A DNA stretch of 6,866 nucleotides, from NCBI GenBank assembly GCA_919902475.1, contig CAKKRA010000023.1, forward strand, positions 1 to 6,866. The letters run 5' to 3'. Positions 1-5,324 of this stretch are shown here, in pieces. The stretch's first letter is position 1, and every line of letters begins with the position of its first letter. The notes under the pieces are model-generated. The model did not search any database. It worked only from the letters and a program-made list of their open reading frames with translations, and had not been told where the DNA came from. The stretch is from Nitrospiria bacterium. GTDB taxonomy: Bacteria; Nitrospirota; CAKKRA01; 9FT-COMBO-42-15. Position numbers and translations under genes: made by a program.

Positions 1-237
1 CTTTACCTTCTCGCCCTTTTCACCGAGTGCAACCTCAAAAAAGAGCTCGTTCTTTTCTTCGTCAACCAATAGCAAAGAGCCGACCTCAGATTCTGTAAGC
101 CTTGTTGCTGCCTCAATAGCGCGCTTTCTGACTTCTTTCTGCTCCAGTGTGGAGTTTAAAATAGTGCTCAAGGCCATAAGCGTTGATAACTGCCTAACCT
201 TTTTTTCATATTCGCTTATATTGCCTGAGGCAGTCAT
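1..237 (-). CDS. GAF-domain signalling protein, N-terminal part (partial, runs off left edge)
   Basis: About 79 residues are visible. After a short polar lead comes a helix of the form EYEKKVRQLSTLMALSTILN, then STLEQKEVRKRAIEAATRLT and ESEVGSLLLVDEEKNELFFEVA. This matches the opening of a GAF domain: a linker helix, then the first strands carrying the 'GSLLLVDEE' segment. GAF domains bind small ligands or act as dimerising sensor modules in front of kinase, cyclase, GGDEF or HD-type output domains. The output part lies outside the window, so the function is unknown. No membrane segment is visible, so it is probably cytoplasmic. I chose ATG at 237; GTG at 240 is equally possible, because an AAGAGG site lies 10 and 7 nt upstream of them. 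An in-frame GTG at 294, only 5 nt after the trpA stop, would add 19 residues rich in Lys and Arg, but no well-spaced ribosome site precedes it. Same strand as trpA, so probably co-transcribed. It has no known role in tryptophan synthesis. Confidence 0.75.
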   Translation of the reverse strand, partial: MTASGNISEYEKKVRQLSTLMALSTILNSTLEQKEVRKRAIEAATRLTESEVGSLLLVDEEKNELFFEVALGEKGEKVK

Positions 238-247
238 CACAATACGG

Positions 248-253
248 CCTCTT
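248..253 (-). promoter_or_regulatory. Ribosome binding site deciding the GAF gene start
   Basis: AAGAGG on the minus strand lies 7 nt before GTG at 240 and 10 nt before ATG at 237. The alternative GTG at 294 has only a GAAGG about 15 nt upstream, inside trpA, which is too far for normal spacing. This favours the inner start. Confidence 0.5.
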
Positions 254-299
254 TTCTTAGCTTCTCTATTCTTTTTTATGGCCTTCTTTTTCACTGTAT

Positions 300-1094
300 T
301 TAAATAATACCTTCTTTAAGGGTTTTAACAAAATCAGAAACAGCCTCTATTAAATCAGGCTTACCCAAATTTTTTTCTATTACATTTACAATAGCGCTTC
401 CAACAATAACGCCGTCAGCAAAGGATGCAATCCTCTTTGCCTGCTCAGCCGTTGAGATGCCGAAACCTACTGCGATGGGCTTATCAGTTGCCTTTCTGAT
501 TTTATTGACCGATGCCTCTACTGTTTCAGGCAGCGACTCCCTCGCGCCGGTAACGCCTGTAAGAGATACATAATAAATAAAGCCTGTTGAAACAGAGGCA
601 ACCATTTTTATCCGCTCCTTTGTGCTTGTAGGCGCAAGGAGGAATATTGTATTTAGGCCGCGCCTTTTTCCTTCTTCAATTATACCCTCTCCTTCTTCAG
701 GTGGCAAGTCAGGAACTATAATTCCATCCACGCCGGCATCAGTTGCGTCCCTTACAAATCCAGAAATTCCGTATTTAAATACAGGGTTATAATATGTCAT
801 AAGAACAAGCGGTATCTCTGTTGTCCTTCTAAGCTCCTTTACAAGGCCTATTATCTTTTTTAATGTTGTCCCAGCCTTCAAAGACCTGTAAGACGCCTTC
901 TGGATTGCCGGTCCGTCTGCTATAGGGTCTGAAAATGGCACACCGAGCTCAATAATATCAGCGCCTGCCTTTTCCATCTCTATTACAAGCCTCTTTGTTG
1001 CATCAAGGTCAGGGTCCCCTGCTGTAATAAAAGGAATCAGGGCCTTCTGGTTATTTTCTTTTAGTTTTTTAAAAACCTTATCTATTCTTGACAT
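300..1094 (-). CDS. trpA: Tryptophan synthase alpha chain
   Basis: Splits indole-3-glycerol phosphate into indole and glyceraldehyde 3-phosphate, then passes indole through the tunnel of the alpha2beta2 complex to TrpB, in the cytoplasm. At 264 residues it is of normal length. The first strand reads ALIPFITAGDPD. The catalytic pair falls at Glu49 (IIELGVPFSDP) and Asp60 (ADGP), the same numbers as in the Salmonella enzyme. The flexible loop is VPDLPPEE near residues 128-135, followed by YYVSLTGVTGARE, and the phosphate loop AVGFGIST is near residue 212. ATG at 1094 gives the usual MSRID start. There is no recognisable Shine-Dalgarno sequence before it: the preceding 30 bases are A-rich and lack any GGAG-like run. 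The gene lies 260 bp downstream of trpB, an unusually wide gap for this pair, filled with repeats. It ends in TAA at 302-300. Confidence 0.98.
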   Translation of the reverse strand: MSRIDKVFKKLKENNQKALIPFITAGDPDLDATKRLVIEMEKAGADIIELGVPFSDPIADGPAIQKASYRSLKAGTTLKKIIGLVKELRRTTEIPLVLMTYYNPVFKYGISGFVRDATDAGVDGIIVPDLPPEEGEGIIEEGKRRGLNTIFLLAPTSTKERIKMVASVSTGFIYYVSLTGVTGARESLPETVEASVNKIRKATDKPIAVGFGISTAEQAKRIASFADGVIVGSAIVNVIEKNLGKPDLIEAVSDFVKTLKEGII

Positions 1095-1141
1095 ATTTTT
1101 GTATGTTTTAGTTTGCTAATAAGTTCATAAGTAAATTTAAC

Positions 1142-1219
1142 AAATCTCCCCTAACCCCTCTTTGCTAAAGAGGGGAAAAACTGCTCCCCCTTTGAAAAAG
1201 GGGGACACAGGGGGATTTT
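1142..1219. repeat. Double-hairpin GC-rich intergenic repeat between trpB and trpA
   Basis: Two perfect short-loop hairpins lie side by side. The first is CCCCTCTTT / AAAGAGGGG, at 1155-1163 and 1167-1175, with a 3-base loop. The second is TCCCCCTTT / AAAGGGGGA, at 1185-1193 and 1197-1205, with a 3-base loop. They are framed by an imperfect outer inverted repeat, AAATCTCCCC at 1142-1151 and GGGGGATTT at 1210-1218, so the whole unit is close to symmetric. This build recalls dispersed REP/BIME or MITE-like repeats with CCCCCTTT...AAAGGGGG arms that I remember from other genomes; that link is from memory. Read in operon direction, the 1205-1185 stem is followed after 4 nt by TTTTT, so it could weakly terminate or pause transcription before trpA. 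It could equally protect the upstream mRNA from 3' exonucleases. Confidence 0.8.
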
Positions 1220-1269
1220 ATAAATATCAAGTTCAATGTAGTCATGCTAATGTTATTCTTAGTAACTCT

Positions 1270-1303
1270 CTGGATTCCCGCTCAAAAACGTTGCGGGAAT
1301 GAC
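1270..1303. repeat. ATTCCCGC hairpin repeat
   Basis: ATTCCCGC at 1274-1281 and GCGGGAAT at 1293-1300 form a perfect 8-bp stem around an 11-base loop. The flanks CTGG and GAC match the common dispersed pattern GTCATTCCCGC...GCGGGAATCCAG, which I recall from many bacterial genomes. It resembles the neisserial dRS3 idea (ATTCCC...GGGAAT) but has a longer spacer of 15 bases. No T-run follows on either strand, so it is not a good terminator. Confidence 0.7.
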
Positions 1304-1313
1304 AAATTCTTTC

Positions 1314-1354
1314 CTTAATTTTGACTTTTGCATTTTAAATTTTGCATTTGTTTT
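1314..1354. repeat. AT-rich short repeat just after trpB
   Basis: The 10-mer TTTTGCATTT occurs at 1326-1335 and again at 1340-1349, a period of 14, within a stretch made almost entirely of A and T. A related TTTTGCATT lies at 3314-3322 between trpC and trpF, next to a similar TTTAAAATTT run. It starts directly after the trpB stop codon. No coding potential or promoter pair was found in it. The rest of the gap between trpB and trpA (1095-1141 and 1220-1269) shows nothing else I can name. Confidence 0.5.
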
Positions 1355-2575
1355 TTATAGCCTCTCTCCCATTGCCTTTGCAACTTGATGCACATCCTTG
1401 TCGCCCCTGCCAGAGAGGTTGACAATTATAATCTTATTCTTAGGCAATCTCGGCGCAAGCTTCATTAAATATGCAATGGCATGGGCGCTTTCTAATGCAG
1501 GAATAATTCCTTCCTCTTCACTTAGAATTTTAAAGCCTTCAAGCGCCTCGTTGTCTGTTATATATGTATACTCTGTCCTGTTGTTGTCGTGATAATAAGC
1601 ATGTTCAGGCCCCACAGCAGAATAATCAAGACCTGCGGAAATGGAATGTGTTACCTTTATCTGGCCGTCATCATCCTGAAGCACATAGGTCTTTGTCCCC
1701 TGCAGAATTCCAACAGAGCCGCCGGCAAACCTTGCAGCATGCTCTCCTGTTTCTATACCGTGTCCGCCTGCCTCTACGCCGATCATTTTTATCTTTTTGT
1801 CCTTGATAAAGGCATTAAAGAGTCCGATTGCATTGCTCCCTCCGCCAACACATGCAACAAGATAATCAGGCAGTCTTTTCTCTGCCTTTAAAATCTGCTG
1901 TCTTGCCTCCTTGCCGATAATGGACTGAAAGTCTCTTACTATCATTGGATATGGATGCGGGCCTAAAACAGAGCCGAGTATATAATGTGTATCTTTTACA
2001 TTTGCAGTCCAATCCCGCATTGCCTCGCTTATTGCATCCTTTAGCGTCCTGCTCCCTGTATCAACCGGCGTTACCTTAGCGCCGAGGAGCTTCATGCGGA
2101 ATACATTTATTGCCTGGCGCTCCATATCAACAGAGCCCATGTAAATCTCGCATTCAAGACCAAACATGGCAGAAACAGCGGCAGTTGCAACGCCGTGCTG
2201 ACCTGCGCCTGTCTCTGCAATAATCCTTTTTTTAGCCATCTTTTTTGCAATGAGTATCTGGCCCATTGTATTGTTAATCTTATGCGCGCCAGTGTGGCAG
2301 AGGTCTTCCCTTTTTAAATATATCCTTGCGCCGCCAAGCCTCTTTGTAAGCCTCTCTGCAAAAAATAAAGGCGTCGGTCTGCCGACATATTCTTTAAGGT
2401 GATAATCCAATTCCTTTTGGAATTTCTTATCCTTTTTTGCAGACAGATATGTCTTTGTAAGCTCCTGCAAGGCAGGCATAAGCGTCTCAGGCGCAAACCT
2501 GCCGCCGTATATCCCAAAATGACCCATTTCGTCAGGCAGGTTTTGAGTTTTGAGTTTTGAGTTTTGAGCTTTCAT
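1355..2575 (-). CDS. trpB: Tryptophan synthase beta chain
   Basis: PLP enzyme that condenses indole with serine to give tryptophan; partner of TrpA. It has 406 residues, slightly longer than the usual 390-400. The PLP lysine is Lys99 in HTGAHKINN (Salmonella Lys87), the catalytic Glu121 is in AETGAGQHG (Salmonella Glu109), the PLP-phosphate loop is GGGSN at 244-248, and the GRGDKD motif is near the C-terminus. These place it in the standard TrpB1 class. ATG at 2575 overlaps the trpF stop as ATGA, suggesting translational coupling; the upstream ribosome site is weak. Residues 3-12 ([10 protein letters not shown]) are encoded by a 7-base tandem repeat and are not family sequence, which resumes at [15 protein letters not shown]. 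An internal ATG at 2527 (Met17) lacks a ribosome site and would remove the LPDE segment usual in relatives, so I keep the outer start. Confidence 0.97.
   Translation of the reverse strand: MKAQNSKLKTQNLPDEMGHFGIYGGRFAPETLMPALQELTKTYLSAKKDKKFQKELDYHLKEYVGRPTPLFFAERLTKRLGGARIYLKREDLCHTGAHKINNTMGQILIAKKMAKKRIIAETGAGQHGVATAAVSAMFGLECEIYMGSVDMERQAINVFRMKLLGAKVTPVDTGSRTLKDAISEAMRDWTANVKDTHYILGSVLGPHPYPMIVRDFQSIIGKEARQQILKAEKRLPDYLVACVGGGSNAIGLFNAFIKDKKIKMIGVEAGGHGIETGEHAARFAGGSVGILQGTKTYVLQDDDGQIKVTHSISAGLDYSAVGPEHAYYHDNNRTEYTYITDNEALEGFKILSEEEGIIPALESAHAIAYLMKLAPRLPKNKIIIVNLSGRGDKDVHQVAKAMGERL
2541..2568. repeat. Four-copy heptanucleotide tandem repeat inside the trpB start
   Basis: Four perfect copies of TTTTGAG on the plus strand (CTCAAAA on the coding strand) fill 28 bases. 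They encode trpB residues 3-12. Because 7 is not a multiple of 3, gain or loss of one copy would shift the frame 7 to 35 bases after the start codon. The unit is A-rich on the coding strand, like the other AT-rich repeats at neighbouring junctions. Confidence 0.9.
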
Positions 2576-3183
2576 TTCTTTTTTACTCTATCAATAAAGG
2601 CTTTTACCTTCAGATGATCCTTTATCCCTTTTTCCTTTTCCACACCGCTTGACACATCAACTGCATAGGGCTGGGTAACCTTAATAGCATCAGCAACATT
2701 CTCTGAGGTAAGGCCGCCTGCAACAATAATCTTATTGAATATCTTTGCCTCCCTTGCTATCTCCCAGTTGAATACCCTTCCTGTGCCGCCTTTTAAATTC
2801 TTATCGTATGTATCAAGGAGAAGGGCGCATGCCTTATATGTCTTTACCTCTGTCAGGTTTTCCATGCTCCTTACCCTTATTGCCTTTATAACCCGCTTAT
2901 TTAACCTTTCACAGAATTCAGGGGGTTCTTCTCCATGCAATTGCACTACATCAATATTTGTCTCTGATATAATCCCTTTTATCTCAGTCTCTGTCTGGTC
3001 TGCAAAAACGCCGACCGTTGTTACAAAGGGCGGAAGCCTTTTTATTATATCCCATGCCTTCTTTGGCTCAACATACCTCGGACTCTTTTTGTAGAATACA
3101 AAGCCCAGCGCATCTGCCCCTGCCTCTGATGCAAAAAGGGCATCATCCAAATTTGTAATCCCGCAAATCTTTACAAGAGCCAT
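2572..3183 (-). CDS. trpF: Phosphoribosylanthranilate isomerase
   Basis: Amadori rearrangement of N-(5'-phosphoribosyl)anthranilate to CdRP, the step between TrpD and TrpC, in a single-domain TIM barrel. It has 203 residues, the usual size. The catalytic base is Cys7 in VKICGIT and the general acid is Asp124 in LLLDTYD. Other family blocks are [16 protein letters not shown] near residue 23, VGVFAD near 57, VQLHGEE at 80-86, GGTGRVFNW at 132-140, and the phosphate-binding [11 protein letters not shown] and [10 protein letters not shown] start at ATG 3183, which gives the canonical MALVKICG, with GGAG 4 nt upstream. The frame stays open to 3264, but that extension (with MMFSSLEYTAKL) is encoded by hairpin and AT-rich repeat DNA and has no family counterpart. 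The stop overlaps trpB as ATGA. It is a separate gene, not fused to trpC as in enterics. Confidence 0.96.
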   Translation of the reverse strand: MALVKICGITNLDDALFASEAGADALGFVFYKKSPRYVEPKKAWDIIKRLPPFVTTVGVFADQTETEIKGIISETNIDVVQLHGEEPPEFCERLNKRVIKAIRVRSMENLTEVKTYKACALLLDTYDKNLKGGTGRVFNWEIAREAKIFNKIIVAGGLTSENVADAIKVTQPYAVDVSSGVEKEKGIKDHLKVKAFIDRVKKK

Positions 3184-3187
3184 TACA

Positions 3188-3191
3188 CTCC
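3188..3191 (-). promoter_or_regulatory. Ribosome binding site deciding the trpF start
   Basis: GGAG sits 4 nt before ATG at 3183, a slightly short spacing, and about 6 nt after the end of the 3198-3226 inverted repeat. It supports the canonical start over the longer open frame. A folded hairpin would stop just short of this site. Confidence 0.5.
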
Positions 3192-3197
3192 GCACCA

Positions 3198-3226
3198 GTT
3201 TAGCAGTATACTCTAAACTGCTAAAC
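3198..3226. repeat. Perfect inverted repeat upstream of trpF
   Basis: GTTTAGCAGT at 3198-3207 and ACTGCTAAAC at 3217-3226 are perfect 10-base arms around a 9-base loop. The sequence lies 15 bases upstream of the trpF ATG. It contains the 9-mer CTAAACTGC (3213-3221) shared with the second inverted repeat of this gap. No T-run follows in operon direction, so it is not an intrinsic terminator. It may be an operator-like site, an mRNA structure or a repeat remnant. Confidence 0.75.
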
Positions 3227-3322
3227 ATCATTGAAAATTGTAAACTGCAAAATGAAAAATACAAAATTAAAAAAAGGCTTTATAATTTTAAAATTTTCAA
3301 TTTAAAATTTACATTTTGCATT
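3227..3322. repeat. AT-rich, imperfectly self-complementary spacer between trpC and trpF
   Basis: This stretch is almost all A and T and has no coding capacity that matches a family. TAAACTGCAAAATG at 3241-3254 is an imperfect inverse of the segment around 3313-3330 (CATTTTGCATTGCAGTTTA), so the spacer can fold back on itself. TTTTGCATT at 3314-3322 links it to the AT-rich repeat after trpB. Promoter-like hexamers can be picked out but never with correct spacing. Confidence 0.5.
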
Positions 3323-3357
3323 GCAGTTTAGCCATTTTTTTAAAGTGGCTAAACTGC
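3323..3357. repeat. Perfect inverted repeat covering the trpC stop codon
   Basis: GCAGTTTAGCCA at 3323-3334 and TGGCTAAACTGC at 3346-3357 are perfect 12-base arms around an 11-base loop. The trpC stop (TAG, 3351-3349) and its last two sense codons (Ala, Val) lie in the right arm. No T-run follows the stem on the coding strand, so it is a poor intrinsic terminator; it could stabilise the upstream mRNA or be a repeat remnant. Confidence 0.8.
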
Positions 3358-4152
3358 TTCAGGTATAAGTCCCAGAAGCTCCCTTATCTTTTTTGCGATA
3401 TCCTCTTCCCTCATCAAGGCAGTGCCAATGAGCACAGCATCTACGCCTGCCTTTTGCATCTGGACAATGTCGTATCTGTTATTTATCCCGCTCTCGCTTA
3501 CAATAACCTTGTCCTTTGGTATCTCATCCTTCAGCCTGTATGTTGTCCCAATATCAATTTTAAAGGTCATCAGATCCCTGTTATTTATACCAATAATATC
3601 TGCACCTGTCTGAAGCGCCTTTTCAAGCTCCTTCTTATCATGGACCTCAACAATTGCATCCATATTTAAATCCTTTGCATTGCCAAGGTATTCGTCTATC
3701 TGCGTTTTATCTAAAATAGATGCAATCAGCAAAACTGCATCTGCGCCAAATGCCCTTGCCTCGTATATCTGATAATGGTCAATTATAAAATCCTTTCGCA
3801 GAATCGGAATCTTTACAACATTCCTTACCTGTGAAAGATATTCTATATTTCCAAGAAAATATTTTTCCTCTGTTAATACAGATATTGCAGATGCGCCTGC
3901 CTCCTCATATATCCATGCAATCTTCTGAGGATTAAAATCCTCCCTGATGATGCCTTTTGACGGCGATGCCTTTTTTATCTCTGCAATAAGCCTGACAGGG
4001 GCGTCCTTTTTTTCACCCCGCTGTATAGCGCTTTTAAAACCTTTTGTATCAGGCGAATCCTTTATCCTTGCCTTCAGCTCTGACAGAGGCAGGGATATTT
4101 TTCTATTTTTTAGCTCCTCTTTTTTGTTGCTTACAATCTCATCAAGTATCAA
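3349..4152 (-). CDS. trpC: Indole-3-glycerol phosphate synthase
   Basis: Decarboxylates and closes the ring of CdRP to give indole-3-glycerol phosphate, the TrpA substrate; a TIM barrel of 267 residues, normal for a stand-alone enzyme. Catalytic residues read by family alignment: Glu58 and Lys60 in LIAEIKKASPSKG, Lys120 in ILRKDFI, Glu169 in IVEVH, Asn190 in GINNRDL, and Glu220-Ser221 in VSESGI. The phosphate-binding end is GVDAVLIGTALM. The start codon is TTG at 4152, giving (M)ILDEIVSNKKEEL, the usual N-terminus of the family; an in-frame TAA at 4155-4153 excludes any longer form. A weak GTGAGA ribosome site lies 6 nt upstream. The weak start may lower expression, or rely on re-initiation across the 144-bp repeat-filled gap after trpD. 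The stop codon lies in an inverted repeat. Confidence 0.97.
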   Translation of the reverse strand: MILDEIVSNKKEELKNRKISLPLSELKARIKDSPDTKGFKSAIQRGEKKDAPVRLIAEIKKASPSKGIIREDFNPQKIAWIYEEAGASAISVLTEEKYFLGNIEYLSQVRNVVKIPILRKDFIIDHYQIYEARAFGADAVLLIASILDKTQIDEYLGNAKDLNMDAIVEVHDKKELEKALQTGADIIGINNRDLMTFKIDIGTTYRLKDEIPKDKVIVSESGINNRYDIVQMQKAGVDAVLIGTALMREEDIAKKIRELLGLIPEAV

Positions 4153-4181
4153 TTATAATCTCACATAATAATCAAAATTTA

Positions 4182-4309
4182 AACGGCAAAGTAAAAAGCT
4201 CCAGATGCAAGGCGGAGCAAGGACTCGCACCGCAGCATACATCTTATTAGTATGTGAGGATGCGAGGCCGAAGCGACAACGCCGCAGATGGACTTTTTAC
4301 GAAGCCGTT
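4182..4309. mobile_element. 128-bp MITE-like or REP-like element with terminal inverted repeats
   Basis: The two ends are imperfect inverted repeats. AACGGC (4182-4187), GTAAAAAG (4191-4198) and a TCCA/TGC block (4200-4208) match GCCGTT (4304-4309), CTTTTTAC (4293-4300) and the GC/TGGA block at 4284-4292 in reverse. Inside, CTCGCA (4224-4229) pairs with TGCGAG (4261-4266), and CATAC (4236-4240) with GTATG (4250-4254) around a 9-base tip. The whole unit can fold as one long hairpin on either strand. It is more GC-rich than the AT-rich junction DNA at 4153-4181. It has no open frame of its own, so any movement would need a transposase in trans. I recall a family with the same ends and a variable tip dispersed in deltaproteobacterial-type genomes, often at gene ends; that is memory, unchecked. 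It overlaps the last codons of trpD. No target-site duplication is obvious. Confidence 0.65.
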
Positions 4310-5310
4310 GTGAATTTTTTCAGGGACTCCAGCTTCTCCATTGCAGCGCCGCTGTCAATAGACTCTCCTGCAAGTTTGACGCCCTCTTTTAAGGTCTTTG
4401 CCTTTCCGCCGGCAACTATTGCAGCAGCAGCATTAAGAAGAACTATATCCCTCCTTGGGCCCTTTTCACCTGATAGCACTGCCATTGTTATTTTGGCATT
4501 CTCTTCTGCATTGCCTCCGAGGATGTCCACCTTCTTTGCCTTTTTTAAACCAAAGTCAGAGGGTTTAACAGTGTATGTCTTTACCTTTCCATTCTTTCCC
4601 TCTGAGACCTTTGTTGTGCCTGTTATTGTAATCTCATCCAGTCCGTCTGTTCCATGCACAACAAAGCAGTGTGCTGCGCCGAGCTTCATTAATACCTTTG
4701 CCATGGTTTCTGTTAAGCCATGAGAATATACGCCGAGCACCTGTGCCTTTGCGCCTGCAGGATTAGTAAGAGGCCCCAGGATATTAAAGATAGTCCTGAT
4801 GCCTATCTCCTTTCTCGGCCCGATTGCATGCTTCATTGCCTCATGAAATAAAGGCGCAAAAAGAAAACCTATACCTATCTCGCTCAGACACCTTTCTACA
4901 TCAATTGGCTTCAATTCAATATTTACACCCAATGCCTGAAGCACATCTGCACTGCCGCATGCGCTTGATACAGATCGGTTTCCATGTTTTGCAACAGTAA
5001 GGCCTGTGCCTGCAACAACAAATGCAGCAGTGGTGGATATATTAAATGTATGCGCCATGTCACCGCCTGTGCCGCATGTATCAACAACAACATGGCCATT
5101 CGCATTAATCCTTGTTGCCTTTTCGCGCATTACCTTTGCTGCGCCTGTAATCTCATCCACTGTCTCGCCCTTTATGCGCAATGCAGTAATAAACGATGCA
5201 ATCTGCGCAGATGTTGCAGCGCCTGTCATAATCTCATTCATTGCCTCCTGCATCTCATCTTCTGTTAAATCCTCTCCATCAACAACCTTGGCAATAGCCT
5301 CCTTAATCAT
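4297..5310 (-). CDS. trpD: Anthranilate phosphoribosyltransferase
   Basis: Joins anthranilate to PRPP, giving phosphoribosylanthranilate for TrpF. It has 337 residues, the usual length, and no fused glutaminase domain (unlike enteric TrpGD). The N-terminal helical part carries the ALRIKGET segment at 43-50, and the Rossmann-like part the PRPP loop GTGGD at 80-84, FNISTT at 89-94 and KHGNRSVSS at 108-116. Further blocks are [47 protein letters not shown] and a C-terminal [10 protein letters not shown] helix. ATG at 5310 follows trpG by 14 nt with AAGGAG 7 nt upstream. The last residues (TTAS) and the TAA stop are encoded by the end of the 128-bp element; the family-like sequence stops just before, near EKLESLKKF. 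The enzyme should be functional because this tail is not part of the active site. Confidence 0.97.
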   Translation of the reverse strand: MIKEAIAKVVDGEDLTEDEMQEAMNEIMTGAATSAQIASFITALRIKGETVDEITGAAKVMREKATRINANGHVVVDTCGTGGDMAHTFNISTTAAFVVAGTGLTVAKHGNRSVSSACGSADVLQALGVNIELKPIDVERCLSEIGIGFLFAPLFHEAMKHAIGPRKEIGIRTIFNILGPLTNPAGAKAQVLGVYSHGLTETMAKVLMKLGAAHCFVVHGTDGLDEITITGTTKVSEGKNGKVKTYTVKPSDFGLKKAKKVDILGGNAEENAKITMAVLSGEKGPRRDIVLLNAAAAIVAGGKAKTLKEGVKLAGESIDSGAAMEKLESLKKFTTAS

Positions 5311-5317
5311 CTTAATA

Positions 5318-5323
5318 CTCCTT
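5318..5323 (-). promoter_or_regulatory. Strong ribosome binding site of trpD
   Basis: AAGGAG lies 7 nt before ATG 5310, in the 14-nt gap after the trpG stop. It is the clearest Shine-Dalgarno site in the window. The weak or missing sites before trpC, trpB and trpA contrast with it. Confidence 0.8.
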
Positions 5324-5324
5324 G

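Noticed and set aside
1115..1135. Tiny ORF (MNLLAN) just upstream of trpA as a leader peptide
   Set aside because: It has no ribosome site and no run of Trp codons, and short ORFs of this size are expected by chance in AT-rich DNA.
1142..1300. CRISPR array or attachment site in the trpB-trpA gap
   Set aside because: The hairpins are different sequences without regular spacers, and no integrase or cas gene is present.
3184..3264. N-terminal extension of trpF from ATG 3264
   Set aside because: It is encoded by the inverted repeat and AT-rich spacer, has no family counterpart, and MALVKICG with its own GGAG is the canonical TrpF start.
3323..3357. Intrinsic terminator after trpC
   Set aside because: The stem is AT-rich and is followed by AATGCAAAATG in operon direction, not a T-run.
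4153..4175. TTGATT...TATAAT as a promoter for trpC
   Set aside because: The spacing is about 12 bases and the -10-like box ends at the trpC start codon, so it cannot drive a normal trpC transcript.
4205..4723. A 172-codon plus-strand open frame and several shorter plus-strand frames opposite the trp genes
   Set aside because: They lie antisense to genes with complete family motifs, match no family I recognise, and one begins inside the 128-bp element. They are shadows of the biased codon use on the minus strand.
4984..5268. A cysteine-rich 94-codon plus-strand frame
   Set aside because: It is exactly antisense to the trpD core; the cysteines come from the complement of Ala/Thr-rich codons (GCA, ACA), not from a metal-binding design.
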